A stretch of DNA of 64,000 bases from Litchfieldia alkalitelluris (GCF_002153425.1 NZ_KZ119600.1:4236269-4300268); one strand, 5' to 3'. Positions 1-8,955 are shown, counted from the first letter of the stretch. The notes: generated by a model not told the origin, from the letters alone. Numbers and translations are program-made.

Positions 1-387
1 CTCTGCAAAGGTTCCATCCATCAGTGGCTCGGTCATTTCAAAAGCCTTTATGATTAGGTGCTGCTTGCTAAAAAGCATGTTTACTAGATTTCGTAGGGTG
101 GTTCCGGTGTGCCCTTCTAGCGGAAGCGTAACTTCTAAACCGTCAATCTCTAAGGGCTCATGCTTTTCTTCGGCCGGCTGCTCTGGCTCTTCTTTCGGTG
201 CTGGTGGGTTAATAATCTCTTCGTAAGTCTTTACTTCTCCAGTTGAAGTTGTGATTGTTCCAAGCCTGTCGATGGTGTAGGTTTCCTCTTCGGTTACAAT
301 TTCGTAATTAAAGGTTGGTGCGTTAAGAAACTTTGGTTTCACTCCTAAAAATTCACCTAACAATTTGACCATTTCTTTTCTTTTCAT
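1..387 (-). CDS. Phage 'virulence-related' protein, partial (C-terminus beyond the left edge)
   Basis: A 129-codon open frame starts at an ATG at 387 behind an AGGAGGT site (396-402) and runs off the window. The N-terminus (MKRKEMVKLLGEFLGVKPKF) followed by a short beta-rich stretch, 'YEIVTEEETYTIDRLG', resembles a family in Firmicutes prophages usually labelled virulence-related protein; no biochemical function is established. A proline/glutamate-rich linker occupies residues 60-75. It is the last prophage gene visible and is separated from the upstream operon by a terminator near 501-532. The family call is from memory of the N-terminal pattern. Confidence 0.6.
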   Translation of the reverse strand, partial: MKRKEMVKLLGEFLGVKPKFLNAPTFNYEIVTEEETYTIDRLGTITTSTGEVKTYEEIINPPAPKEEPEQPAEEKHEPLEIDGLEVTLPLEGHTGTTLRNLVNMLFSKQHLIIKAFEMTEPLMDGTFAE

Positions 388-495
388 TTTTCAATACCTC
401 CTGTGTTTTGGTGTAGTACATATATCACTCTAAACACAGGTAATAGCAAGCATTTCTGGGGAAAAATAGTATTTATTTTAGCTTTATAATTGCAC

Positions 496-532
496 ATAAA
501 AATGGTTGCTCATAATAGCAACAGCAACCATT
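496..532 (-). terminator. Intrinsic terminator of the prophage replication operon
   Basis: The arms aatggttgct (501-510) and agcaaccatt (523-532) are perfectly complementary, and on the minus strand they are followed by a short T run (ACCATTTTTATG). It lies downstream of the 676-1002 gene. The rest of 388-675 holds no convincing gene. Confidence 0.55.
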
Positions 533-675
533 CCCTAGTTAAAATTTCACTTTAAGTATCCTAAACATTATGTGCCAACTGCGACGTATAACAAAGTAGC
601 TCTGCACCTCTCAATGTAAGAGGTATCAGCACTTTCTGTTCCATGGGGCACTTCGAGTTATTGCACAGTTATCTC

Positions 676-1002
676 CTACTCCGAAACAACCAGAGTTTCA
701 ATCGCTGTGTACCGGGGATATGTATATCCTTCGTTGTTCACAAGTACCTTTTCATCGGTATCTTGGTTAATCACCCGAATGCAGCGAACCTCTCTTTGCT
801 CGATTACTCCGCCATCTTCCTTCGTGATCCAAGCCTGATCGTTAAAGAAGTCCTTTGCAAAAGAATGAAATTCGTCATCTTCTAATAAGACTTCTTTTAT
901 CACGCAGTAGCTTTGACCCCGCTGCCCACTCTTTATCGCTTGTTCCGTCAGTTCTTTCAGCTCGGTCAGGTTGGTTACTTTTCTACCAAAGATCGCTCTC
1001 AT
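676..1002 (-). CDS. Small phage protein of unknown function
   Basis: A 108-residue protein starting MRAIFGRKVTNLTELK. The frame can be extended to a TTG at 1023, but that start overlaps the preceding gene; the ATG at 1002 lies about 10 nt after an AGGTGGAG site and leaves a tight 7-nt gap to the preceding stop. The sequence is mixed alpha/beta with no motif I recognise. It belongs to the leftward prophage operon, next to an equally small unknown gene. A function cannot be assigned. Confidence 0.65.
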   Translation of the reverse strand: MRAIFGRKVTNLTELKELTEQAIKSGQRGQSYCVIKEVLLEDDEFHSFAKDFFNDQAWITKEDGGVIEQREVRCIRVINQDTDEKVLVNNEGYTYPRYTAIETLVVSE

Positions 1003-1009
1003 GTAATCA

Positions 1010-1207
1010 TCACTCCACCTCAACGTATTCCATCATAATTTGCAGGGCCTCATCATAGGAACCAGATGCCAACACTCGCTCACTTACTTCCTTGGCTTCA
1101 TCAGCTTTTCCGTTTTCCTTTAAGGCTCTATTTACCCGACCGAGGATCCAAAAGATATTCCCATCTTCTCCGACTAACTTGCATATTGGTTTTCCATGCT
1201 CTTCCAT
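1010..1207 (-). CDS. Small phage protein of unknown function
   Basis: A 65-residue protein beginning MEEHGKPICKLVGEDGN. The ATG at 1207 is preferred over an upstream extension to 1279 because it follows GGAGGT with a 6-nt spacer and the extension has no ribosome site. The sequence 'VGEDGNIFWILGRVNRALKE' followed by a predicted helical half recalls small phage proteins carried beside HNH and methylase genes. No catalytic motif is visible. It is probably translated with the downstream gene at 676-1002. Confidence 0.65.
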   Translation of the reverse strand: MEEHGKPICKLVGEDGNIFWILGRVNRALKENGKADEAKEVSERVLASGSYDEALQIMMEYVEVE

Positions 1208-1296
1208 TGCTACACCTCCAATCTCTATTAAGGTAGTAGCATATTGCCATACACGTGGGTGTATAGCAACTAGATTCATAGGTTAGCAAAACACTG

Positions 1297-2571
1297 TTAC
1301 TGCAGCAATTCCTCTTCCACATTAACCTCTGGTTTTGGTACATCAGCAAAAGCAATCTTCTTTCCATCACGAATTAAAAACACATCTTCATCCGTTCCGA
1401 CTTGTTCAATAAACCTCTTCACAATTACCGTCGCATATTTCGGATCAAGCTCCATTGTGTAGCAAATTCTATCAATCTGTTCACAAGCAATAAGAGTGGA
1501 GCCACTGCCACCAAACGTATCAAGAACGATACCATTGACTTGGGAAGAATTCTTAATAGGGTAGCATAACAACGGAACTGGCTTCATTGTTGGATGTTCA
1601 CCATTTTTCTTTGGTTTATCATACGTCCAGACGGTAGTTTCCGAACGGCCAGTATACCATCGGTGTTTGCCTCCCTTTTTCCAACCAAAAAGAATCGGCT
1701 CATGGATCCAGTTGTATGGGCTCCTTCCCAGAACAAGAGAGTTCTTTTTCCAGATACACACACCACTCAAATGGAAACCTACGTCAATAAATGCTTTTCT
1801 AAAATTGAGCCCCTCGGTATCGGCATGGAATACATAAGCAGATGCTCCCGGTGCCATATTCTCTGCCATATTCTTAAAGGCGGCTAATAAAAACTGAAAA
1901 AAGGATTCGTTCTCTTGTTTATCGTTTTGTATTTTTAGTCCGCTCGAACTTTCAAAATCAACATTGTAAGGCGGGTCCGTTACCAGTAGATTTGCCTTCT
2001 TACCATCCATCAGCAAAGCTACATCTCCCTCTTTTGTTGCATCGCCACACACTAAACGGTGACGACCTAATTCCCAAACATCACCGGGGAGAACAAAAGC
2101 GGCTTCTTCTAATGCTTGATTGACATCGTAATCATCATCTTTCGCATCCTTGTCGTGAACTTGACTAAACAAATCGTCAATTTCAGCTGCATCGAAACCG
2201 GTAAGCGTGACATCGAAGTCTTGCTCATCTAGTTCTTTCAGTAGATCTGCCAACGCTTCAAACTCCCAGTCACCCGTCACTTTATTAAGAGCGACATTAA
2301 GTGCTTTCTCTCTTTCTGGCGTTAACTTTACGACGACACATTCCACTTCGGTATGACCTTCTTCTACAACCACTTTGTATCGCTGGTGGCCGCCGACAAT
2401 GTTCCCCGTTTCTTCATTCCAGATGATCGGTTCCACATAACCAAATTCAGTAATGGAGCGTTTCAACTTTTCATAAGCTGGATCCCCCGGCTTTAAATCC
2501 TTACGAGGATTGTACTTGGCCGGTTTAATCTCCGATACTTGGACCCTCCGGATATTCATTGCTTCGTTCAT
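1297..2571 (-). CDS. ParB-like domain fused to a DNA methyltransferase (phage modification methylase)
   Basis: The 424-residue protein has two parts. Residues 7-100 form a ParB/Srx-type domain with the conserved GGHQR at 60-64. Residues 165-410 form an amino-methyltransferase with catalytic motif IV DPPY at 199-202 and the S-adenosylmethionine-binding FGGSGST at 353-359, preceded by HPTMKP at 326-331. Motif IV coming before motif I is the beta-class order, typical of N6-adenine or N4-cytosine enzymes. Such fusions are common in Firmicutes phages near the terminase and HNH genes and presumably protect phage DNA from host restriction. The start follows AAGGAG. The target sequence cannot be predicted. 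Confidence 0.9.
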   Translation of the reverse strand: MNEAMNIRRVQVSEIKPAKYNPRKDLKPGDPAYEKLKRSITEFGYVEPIIWNEETGNIVGGHQRYKVVVEEGHTEVECVVVKLTPEREKALNVALNKVTGDWEFEALADLLKELDEQDFDVTLTGFDAAEIDDLFSQVHDKDAKDDDYDVNQALEEAAFVLPGDVWELGRHRLVCGDATKEGDVALLMDGKKANLLVTDPPYNVDFESSSGLKIQNDKQENESFFQFLLAAFKNMAENMAPGASAYVFHADTEGLNFRKAFIDVGFHLSGVCIWKKNSLVLGRSPYNWIHEPILFGWKKGGKHRWYTGRSETTVWTYDKPKKNGEHPTMKPVPLLCYPIKNSSQVNGIVLDTFGGSGSTLIACEQIDRICYTMELDPKYATVIVKRFIEQVGTDEDVFLIRDGKKIAFADVPKPEVNVEEELLQ

Positions 2572-2609
2572 CTTCCCAACTCCTTTTAATCAATCATTTA
2601 ATTAACAGC

Positions 2610-2641
2610 AAAAAAGCCCGAGACGTAGTGACCGAGCTCAA
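2610..2641 (-). terminator. Intrinsic terminator upstream of the ParB-methylase gene
   Basis: On the minus strand AGCTCGG pairs with TCGGGCT (two G.U pairs), with a 10-nt loop, followed by six Ts. It would end transcription coming from the HNH gene. The remainder of 2572-2882 contains only a short plus-strand open frame with no ribosome site, and I see no gene there. Confidence 0.5.
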
Positions 2642-2882
2642 AAATAGCTAAAAACATGATAAAAATAACCGTTTTTCGCTTTATATTAATCAAAAAAATA
2701 CTACCTTCTGTTAAATATTTAAAGTACGGTAATCCTTATTTTCATAAGGTTTTTCAAAGGTTTCTAGTGCAGTTCCACCAACATCAGAACCGCTTAGATA
2801 CCCCCCCTTACGATTTTTGCGAATTATTACACGAAACCCTGGCGCGTTGTCGACTCAAAAGTTTTTGTAAGATGTGATCCCC

Positions 2883-3245
2883 CTAGGGGTGCTTGGAAAC
2901 ATTTCCGAAGCCACCATCTTCAAGAGCTGTCTTCTTACTGTGACACTTTTTACAAAGCGACTGCCAGTTTGTCTGACCCCAGAACAATTTCATGTCACCG
3001 TTATGAGGAATGATATGGTCCACTTCAGTTGCTGGAGTTAGTCTCCCATCACGCTCACAATTAATACACAACGGATGTTCTTTCAAATACACTTTGCTTA
3101 CCTTTCTCCATTGGTACGTGTAAATTCTGGAGCTGGATTTATTTTGTTCTTTCGCTACATTCTTTTTATGTTTATCGCAATACCTATCGCTGCCAAGTTC
3201 ATGACAACCGGGATAACGACAGATTGTTTTTGGTTTCCATGGCAT
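2883..3245 (-). CDS. HNH endonuclease, phage type
   Basis: The 120-residue protein starts MPWKPKTICRYPGC, the usual opening of phage HNH nucleases placed beside the small terminase subunit. Structural zinc ligands are visible as CxxC pairs (CINC and CKKC), and the HNH core reads 'ATEVDHIIPHNGD' with a downstream 'LCKKCHSKKT'. In related phages this nuclease assists terminase-dependent DNA packaging. Two earlier start codons (GTG 3254, ATG 3251) are in frame, but the ATG at 3245 has the best spacing to AGGTG. A terminator lies just upstream, so the gene may have its own promoter or be read through. Confidence 0.88.
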   Translation of the reverse strand: MPWKPKTICRYPGCHELGSDRYCDKHKKNVAKEQNKSSSRIYTYQWRKVSKVYLKEHPLCINCERDGRLTPATEVDHIIPHNGDMKLFWGQTNWQSLCKKCHSKKTALEDGGFGNVSKHP

Positions 3246-3277
3246 TGCCATCACCTATTTCATAATTTAAGGCATAG

Positions 3278-3307
3278 AAAAAGCCCTCGGTTTCTAATCC
3301 CAAGGAC
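3278..3307 (-). terminator. Intrinsic terminator between the DUF1492-like and HNH genes
   Basis: On the minus strand GTCCTTGG pairs with CCGAGGGC (8 bp including G.U pairs) around a 9-nt loop, followed by TTTTT (complement of 3278-3282). Confidence 0.6.
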
Positions 3308-3446
3308 TGTGATATCAAGAATGCTGCGTTTCCTAAGATCGTATCGATATAGCTTAGGCATATGCTACAACATCTGGTACTCTTGATGTTTTCTATACCT
3401 TTACATGTTATAGAATAACAGATTAACCGACTGCCCTTCACTGCCC

Positions 3447-3869
3447 TCAACTGCCCTCTTTTCGAATTAGCTCAATTTCTTTGAGAGCTCTTCCATGTAC
3501 CTTGAACACCGAGCGATTATTATAATTCAGAGCCAGAGCAACGTCATCCCATGACTTCCCACTAATGTATCTCATCTCAAGCAGCAATTGATAGTTCAAA
3601 TCATTCACTGCCTGTATCGTATTAAGAATTTCTTTTTTCAAATCTACAAGTCTGTCAACATCAAGATTAATCTCTTCTTCCAAATCAATCACCTTTGCGA
3701 CAGCATTTTCCATCGCACTTTTCACATGGTTTCCACCGGATACTTTCTCCTCACTTAGTGTGGAAGTAACCTTCACCGATAGACTCTTGAGTGAATCAAG
3801 TTGTTCCAGTTTATTATCAATCATCTTATCCAGCCAAATCGCTTGGGATAAATATTCCTTTGCGTTCAT
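3447..3869 (-). CDS. DUF1492-like phage regulatory protein (sigma/ArpU-like)
   Basis: A 140-residue, mostly helical protein starting MNAKEYLSQAIWLDKMIDN; the ATG at 3869 follows GGGAGG, whereas the longer frame lacks a ribosome site. Residues 1-90 look like a coiled coil. The C-terminal 'ISGKSWDDVALALNYNNRSVFKVHGRAL' resembles the region-4 helix-turn-helix of sigma-like phage activators (DUF1492/ArpU/RinA group), which control late genes in Firmicutes phages. Its place just before HNH and the presumed terminase fits a late-gene activator. The family is inferred from architecture and wording of the helix-turn-helix, not from a search. Confidence 0.75.
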   Translation of the reverse strand: MNAKEYLSQAIWLDKMIDNKLEQLDSLKSLSVKVTSTLSEEKVSGGNHVKSAMENAVAKVIDLEEEINLDVDRLVDLKKEILNTIQAVNDLNYQLLLEMRYISGKSWDDVALALNYNNRSVFKVHGRALKEIELIRKEGS

Positions 3870-3907
3870 AGCAAGTACCTCCCTTCTTGGACACCACCTA
3901 AAATCAA

Positions 3908-4132
3908 TCAAACTTGTTCAACCAGTTCATTCAATTTCCCACTATAATATGTTTCGTTAATGTCTCGTCTTGTTGCTTCATCCAAAAACTGAATGCACAT
4001 AAGCGCTTGCTGTCTATCCGTCTCTAATTGCTCACTGGTCTTATGAAACCCACAACCTAAACCTTCGCATTTGTTAATTCGTAATATTTTGCACTTCCCA
4101 TTCTTGTAAGCAAAGCACTCTTTCTCGTTCAT
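3908..4132 (-). CDS. Cysteine-rich small phage protein
   Basis: A 74-residue protein, MNEKECFAYKNGKCKILRIN, with cysteines spaced C-x7-C and C-x4-C, which suggests a small metal-binding fold. The ATG at 4132 overlaps the upstream stop by 4 nt (ATGA) and follows GGGAGG. Short proteins of this wording recur in Firmicutes prophages between the helicase and the late regulator; their role is unknown. The C-terminal half is helical. Confidence 0.7.
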   Translation of the reverse strand: MNEKECFAYKNGKCKILRINKCEGLGCGFHKTSEQLETDRQQALMCIQFLDEATRRDINETYYSGKLNELVEQV

Positions 4133-4554
4133 CGTTTCGCTCCTCCCACCCATTCACACTCCGTTGAAAACTGGCGAACGGTCATGTTTTTTGATTTCGC
4201 TCTTTTTATTTCAATCACCATGCCTTGTGATAACTGATTACCGAATATCCAAAGTTCCTCACATTTACTGAGTAAGGCTAGTCCCATTTCAATGCCCAAC
4301 TTTCGTTCTTCTTTATCATCATCAAATAAAAACTGAGTGTACATGAGATGAGGAATAATTGGAACCGCACCTTCTGTTACTGCAAAACGGCCGTAGCGTT
4401 TCGCTCTCATCACATTTCCTTCAATATCACCAGCATAAGGAGCGCAAATAAAAACGAGCTTTTTCTGCTTCTTGTTCTCCCGTTCAAGATTTGATAATGC
4501 TTCATAAGCTGTCGGATCCAAGTATCCATCACTGTTATACAGACTCACTCCCAT
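4129..4554 (-). CDS. DUF4406/DUF7768-like nucleoside deoxyribosyltransferase-fold protein
   Basis: The 141-residue protein carries 'LVFICAPYAGDIEGNVMRAKRYGRF' near residue 33 and 'ELWIFGNQLSQGMVIEIKRAK' near residue 95. This is the layout of the nucleoside 2-deoxyribosyltransferase-like fold found in many phage genomes. The enzyme family moves bases between deoxyriboses, but for this phage branch the activity is not proven. The first 25 residues are an extension. It overlaps the helicase gene by 20 nt and the downstream cysteine-rich gene by 4 nt, so translation is probably coupled. Confidence 0.75.
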   Translation of the reverse strand: MGVSLYNSDGYLDPTAYEALSNLERENKKQKKLVFICAPYAGDIEGNVMRAKRYGRFAVTEGAVPIIPHLMYTQFLFDDDKEERKLGIEMGLALLSKCEELWIFGNQLSQGMVIEIKRAKSKNMTVRQFSTECEWVGGAKR

Positions 4555-5926
4555 TAATCGTCCCCTCCTTGTATTGATTGATCCTCGCCTTCACTGCTTC
4601 TACCAGTGCTGCTTGACCCGTATCTTTTTCATCAATTGCTCTCATCACTCGTTCATCAATGGTGTCCTTGGCAATGATATGGTGAATAACCACTGTTTGT
4701 TTCTGGCCTTGTCGCCAAAGTCTTGCATTCGCCTGTTGATAGAGTTCAAGACTCCAAGTCAAACCAAACCAGATAATCGTGCAACCACCATCTTGTAAAT
4801 TTAAACCGTGTCCTGCTGAAGCGGGATGGCACAAAGCAATTTGCATCTTGCCTGCATTCCATCTAGCAATATCCTCCGAGGTGTTTATCTCTCCTGCATC
4901 AAACCGTTCTTTAATGCGGTCCCGATCATGTTTAAAAGAATAATAAACAAGGGCTGGTTTTCCGTTAGCTGCTTCAATCAAATCTTCTAAAGCATCTAGC
5001 TTTCTATCATGAATGGCTTTCACGTCACTAAATTCATCATAGACTGCACCGCCTGCCATCTGCAGCAGCTTGTTCGATAACACTGCTGCATTGGCTGCAT
5101 CCACATCGCTATCCTCTAATGGCAGTAACAAATCTCGTTCTAGCTTTCGGTACAGCTTCATCTCTTTTTCAGAGAGTTCCACTTCTACTTTGTTAAAAAT
5201 AAGCTCAGGCATTTCCAAGTACTCAAGCGCCTTCATGCTAATGCAGATGTCTGATATCTTTTCATAGATTTTATCTTCCGCATCCTCGTTGATGACATAG
5301 TCAGCTGGGATGCCACCGTTAATATATTTCTGTGGGTGGAAGTAGCGACTGCGGTAGCCGCTATAGGTTCTCCCGAGTCGTTCCCCACCATCAAGCAAAT
5401 AAATCTGACTCCAGATATCCAATAGACCATTCGGTGCTGGCGTTCCGGTTAGCCCAACAATACGTTTTATTTTATGGCGCACTTTCTTCAGTGCTTTGAA
5501 CCGTTTTGCTGATGGAGATTTAAAACTAGAAAGTTCATCAATGATTACTGTGTCAAAATCCCACTCTTTGTTTTTCACAAGCCACTCCACATTCTCCCGA
5601 TTAATCACGTAGACATCTGCTCTTTTGTAAAGGGCCATCTTTCGTTCCTTTTCACTACCGAGAACTTTAGAAATCACCAGTCCATTCAGGTGTGCCCACT
5701 TCTCACATTCCCTGCTCCATGTATCTCTCGCCACTCGAAGCGGAGCAATCACCAGCACCTTTGTCGCATCGAAATAATCGTAAAGCAACAACCAAACCGC
5801 TGTCAGAGAAATCACCGTCTTCCCAAGTCCAGGTTCTAAGAAAAGTCCTGCTTCTTTATGCTTTAAGATAAAATCAGTAGAGTACACTTGATAATGGTGA
5901 GGTTGGTACTCTGTGTTCAATGCCAT
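4535..5926 (-). CDS. SNF2-family DEAD-like helicase
   Basis: A 463-residue superfamily 2 ATPase. Motif I EPGLGKT is at 31-37, motif II reads VIIDELSSF at 127-135 (DEL instead of DEAH), motif III GLTGTPAPNG is at 158-167 and motif VI 'QANARLWRQGQ' lies near residue 400. The Q-tip motif HHYQVYS precedes motif I. It is the helicase of the phage replication module and overlaps both neighbours. The ATG at 5926 follows GGAGG; the longer frame to 5956 starts inside the upstream VRR-NUC gene without a ribosome site. Confidence 0.92.
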   Translation of the reverse strand: MALNTEYQPHHYQVYSTDFILKHKEAGLFLEPGLGKTVISLTAVWLLLYDYFDATKVLVIAPLRVARDTWSRECEKWAHLNGLVISKVLGSEKERKMALYKRADVYVINRENVEWLVKNKEWDFDTVIIDELSSFKSPSAKRFKALKKVRHKIKRIVGLTGTPAPNGLLDIWSQIYLLDGGERLGRTYSGYRSRYFHPQKYINGGIPADYVINEDAEDKIYEKISDICISMKALEYLEMPELIFNKVEVELSEKEMKLYRKLERDLLLPLEDSDVDAANAAVLSNKLLQMAGGAVYDEFSDVKAIHDRKLDALEDLIEAANGKPALVYYSFKHDRDRIKERFDAGEINTSEDIARWNAGKMQIALCHPASAGHGLNLQDGGCTIIWFGLTWSLELYQQANARLWRQGQKQTVVIHHIIAKDTIDERVMRAIDEKDTGQAALVEAVKARINQYKEGTINGSESV

Positions 5927-6188
5927 CCAGCATTCCTCCAATCTGCCTCGGATCATCTAAGCAATACACTAAAAATCCTAGTGACTCTAGCTCCCCTTTT
6001 CGCTTTATTTGTAGTGGTCGCATTTTCTTTCCTGGTGCTTTCACTTCTACAAAACCAATCTTTCCACCGGGCATAAGCACAAGTCGATCAGGCACTCCAT
6101 TGATACCAGGAGAAATAAACTTATACGCTCGTCCCTTTCTTTTCTTTACTTCTTTCACGAGCATTTGCTCCACATCTTTTTCAGTCAT
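5874..6188 (-). CDS. VRR-NUC domain nuclease
   Basis: The 104-residue protein is a minimal PD-(D/E)xK nuclease. The core reads GVPDRLVLMPGGKIGFVEVK, giving the catalytic D and E-x-K. In eukaryotes the domain is known from FAN1; stand-alone phage versions resolve branched DNA. It sits directly upstream of the SNF2 helicase, an arrangement repeated in many Firmicutes phages. Start: ATG 6188, nine bases after GAGGTG; a GTG at 6200 is the alternative. Confidence 0.9.
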   Translation of the reverse strand: MTEKDVEQMLVKEVKKRKGRAYKFISPGINGVPDRLVLMPGGKIGFVEVKAPGKKMRPLQIKRKGELESLGFLVYCLDDPRQIGGMLDGIEHRVPTSPLSSVLY

Positions 6189-6273
6189 AATCGTTTTCAC
6201 CTCATCTATTTATCGAGCACCCTTATCACTTTTCAGACTTTTTAACTTGCAACATTTCATTGACACTTCCTCT

Positions 6274-6523
6274 GTTCCTAAAGCTGTTCTTAAGCGTTTA
6301 AAAATCCTTACGCGCATATATACATGTTTTTAGCTTCTATTAGTAAACGACCAATACTTTATAGTAGAGATAGAAACATAGGAACAAATATCATAAAACC
6401 CGCACCAGCTCTCACTTTGAATGTGTTCCTATAAAAGTTCCTAGTAACATCTTGAGTATCATAGGAACAGCAATCCCGTTCCTAAGTAGGTCATAAATGT
6501 CGTCATTCGTTCCTAACGGGAAC
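6274..6523. promoter_or_regulatory. Cluster of GTTCCTA half-sites, possible replication origin or regulator site
   Basis: The heptamer GTTCCTA or its complement TAGGAAC occurs at 6274, 6379, 6425, 6437, 6462, 6478 and 6509, with a further GGGAAC at 6518. Five copies fall within 91 bases. The 340-base stretch between the primase and VRR-NUC genes otherwise holds no gene. Iterated short sites next to a primase/helicase gene are typical of phage origins, but the initiator is unknown, so this is inference. Confidence 0.4.
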
Positions 6524-6528
6524 ACCGA

Positions 6529-8925
6529 TCATGTTCCCTCTCGTACATACGTCAATTGCGGACCATAAATCGGAATTCGTACCTTTCCAGACTTGTTGCC
6601 GTTATATCGTTTCCAGCCGCCAATCTTAACTAAGATGCCTTGAATTTCAAAGGAATCCGTCCGTTTGATATCTTCTTTTTTCTTTCCAAAGCACTCACAC
6701 CAAATTTCCTGTAAACTTACTTGCGTTCTCCTCACCGTTCCAATCAATGTTTCTGGTCCAAATTCATTATCACCAGCTAAGAAATTGCGACGCTGGAACA
6801 AGTCCATCTCATTCCAGTTCTCCGGTAAAAGGGTATCAAGGTACTCCCGCACCAACCCTTCTCGGTCATCTTCTTCCAAGGCTTCTTGTTGTCGTTGGTA
6901 AGCAATCACGGCTGCTTCCCCTTTGATCGTTAACTCTTCTTCAGCTTTATATTTCATAATTACCTCTGCCCAAATTTGATCCACTTCTGCCTCATTCAGG
7001 TCGTGCCAAATACTCTTTTTGCCACCTCTCACTTGAACAGGCCAAAACCTTCTGTTACCAGTGACATCTCGTAAGAAGCCTTTTTCTGCATTGGTTGTTC
7101 CGACGATAATACATTGCCTTGGATGATTTTCCACATGGACACCATAGCTTTGACGAAACTTATCATCGGTTCTTGTAATAAAGGATTTAACGGTTTCCAC
7201 ATCCATCTTACGAAGACCCGCCAGCTCCCCAAGTTCCAAAATCCAGTAGCCTTGTAGTTTCTCAGCTGCTGCCTTATCTCTCATATCTGAAACAGTTAAA
7301 CTATCAGAAAACCACCGACCAGCAAGCTTGGCGAAAAAAGTAGACTTTCCGATCCCTTGGTCACCGTTTAAAATGAGCACATGGTCAAACTTCATGCCCG
7401 GCTCGTAAATCCTAGCGACAGCTGCACATAACGTCTTTCTCATGACTTCACGAATATAGATGTTGTCCTCAGCACCGAGATAGTCGATTAACAGCCTATC
7501 CACTCTCTCCGTTCCGTCCCAAACGGGTAAGGAATGAAAGTATTCTAGAATTGGATGATAAGCTCGCTCGGATGCAGCAGTTAATAGTGCATCTTTAAAC
7601 TTTCCCGGTGCCCAAATGCCATACTTCTTGTCAAAGTACACCTTCGCTCTTGAAAGGTCGGAGTCATTCCAACCTGGCTTGACTTGTTTCCATGGAAGCG
7701 TACCGTTGACATCAATCATATGAGACAGCTGGTTGTAAGCAATAGACCGAAACATGTCGTCATTACGAAGAATTTCTGTAATATTACTCAACGTATCTTT
7801 GACCGTTCCATTCTTGTTCAGGTCCAACCCTAACTCCCAGTCATCGTCAATATCACTTTCTGTATCTTCACTTGATGAAGCAAACTCTTCTTTTGCCTCC
7901 ATCTCTCGTTCCTTAGCTAATTGCCTTTTGACCACACCATCTTTAATATAAAACTCGGTCATAGCCTTAAACGAAGGAAGCTGCTTCTTTCCATCGACCT
8001 CTTCATCTAAATCACCAAACAAATGGATCCGTACTAAATCAAAAGCATTTAATAGCTTTCCACACGCTGGATCAGTCGCATGGTGGGAATAAGCATACTT
8101 ATTGTCGTATATCACAACACCAGCGGTAGAATCAGCCGGAATGTAGTCGTACCGTTCTGGCATCAGGCTTGGTGTATAAACTTCAGGTAGAAATGTTTCA
8201 ATCGCTTCATCAAGTGAATAGCTTCTACAAAACACACCGACCATGCCGTCCTTCTCCATCGGATCGGCTTGTTTTTTCATTAACTTATTGATGATGGCTG
8301 TTTGTCTTGAAGATACGGGCCAACTAGAAGTATCCCGCCAGTTCTTATAAAGCTTTAAAACGTCATCCGGGTTTAAAAACTCTCCTTCAATTAACTTGAA
8401 AAAATACTCTCCATCTGATGAGGTGCTTGGCCAGTACATGAGCCGATTCGGTTCAAAGGTCGTATCATCAAAAAGCTCCATGCCATTTTCCTTTGCGACC
8501 ATACGAGCAATGGCTTGATACTCATCGGCTGATACTGGTCGAGACAAGGGAATAATCATCCGAAGTCTCGGCTTCTCAGGCACATGCTTATGGGTCGAAT
8601 ATATACAGCAAGCATAGTCAAAAAGCATCTCCATATTTTCAGCAATGACGTTTGCATCATCGGCATAATCCATATCGAGTGTGATCATGGAGCGGAATAG
8701 TACATTTTCTTTCCTACGTCGTCCGTCTTTCAGTTCACCCGCAACAAATCCACCGACATCTTTCACATTGTCTTGTTCGTACTTTTTCATTTTCCGGTAC
8801 TCTGCCTGTGTTTCACTGGTGACAGTGGTTTGGGAGAGCTTTTTGACAAACTCATCCCAAGATACCACCTGTTGTTTCCACACTTTATCTTTCCGGCTGT
8901 TCCCAACTGAAATCGTAAATTTCAT
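6529..8925 (-). CDS. Phage primase/helicase, virulence-associated protein E (VapE) family
   Basis: A 798-residue two-part replication protein. The N-terminal part holds a primase-like acidic signature TLDMDYAD at 82-89. The C-terminal ATPase has Walker A GDQGIGKST at 521-529, Walker B WILELGEL at 561-568, the family signature 'TRTDDKFRQSYG' near 585 and 'GTTNAEKGFLRDVTGNRRFWPV' near 612. VapE proteins prime and unwind DNA in phages and islands. The start has an ideal GGAGG. It is read just after the polymerase gene, and a cluster of repeated heptamers follows its stop. Confidence 0.92.
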   Translation of the reverse strand: MKFTISVGNSRKDKVWKQQVVSWDEFVKKLSQTTVTSETQAEYRKMKKYEQDNVKDVGGFVAGELKDGRRRKENVLFRSMITLDMDYADDANVIAENMEMLFDYACCIYSTHKHVPEKPRLRMIIPLSRPVSADEYQAIARMVAKENGMELFDDTTFEPNRLMYWPSTSSDGEYFFKLIEGEFLNPDDVLKLYKNWRDTSSWPVSSRQTAIINKLMKKQADPMEKDGMVGVFCRSYSLDEAIETFLPEVYTPSLMPERYDYIPADSTAGVVIYDNKYAYSHHATDPACGKLLNAFDLVRIHLFGDLDEEVDGKKQLPSFKAMTEFYIKDGVVKRQLAKEREMEAKEEFASSSEDTESDIDDDWELGLDLNKNGTVKDTLSNITEILRNDDMFRSIAYNQLSHMIDVNGTLPWKQVKPGWNDSDLSRAKVYFDKKYGIWAPGKFKDALLTAASERAYHPILEYFHSLPVWDGTERVDRLLIDYLGAEDNIYIREVMRKTLCAAVARIYEPGMKFDHVLILNGDQGIGKSTFFAKLAGRWFSDSLTVSDMRDKAAAEKLQGYWILELGELAGLRKMDVETVKSFITRTDDKFRQSYGVHVENHPRQCIIVGTTNAEKGFLRDVTGNRRFWPVQVRGGKKSIWHDLNEAEVDQIWAEVIMKYKAEEELTIKGEAAVIAYQRQQEALEEDDREGLVREYLDTLLPENWNEMDLFQRRNFLAGDNEFGPETLIGTVRRTQVSLQEIWCECFGKKKEDIKRTDSFEIQGILVKIGGWKRYNGNKSGKVRIPIYGPQLTYVREGT

Positions 8926-8955
8926 CGTGTCCTCCTCCCTCTCCTAAAAGAAGCA

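Noticed and set aside
2656..2877. A 73-codon plus-strand frame in the gap before the HNH gene
   Set aside because: It has no ribosome site, runs against the transcription of the module and has no recognisable product.
3199..3450. An 83-codon frame upstream of the HNH gene
   Set aside because: It runs through a clear terminator hairpin and lacks a ribosome site.
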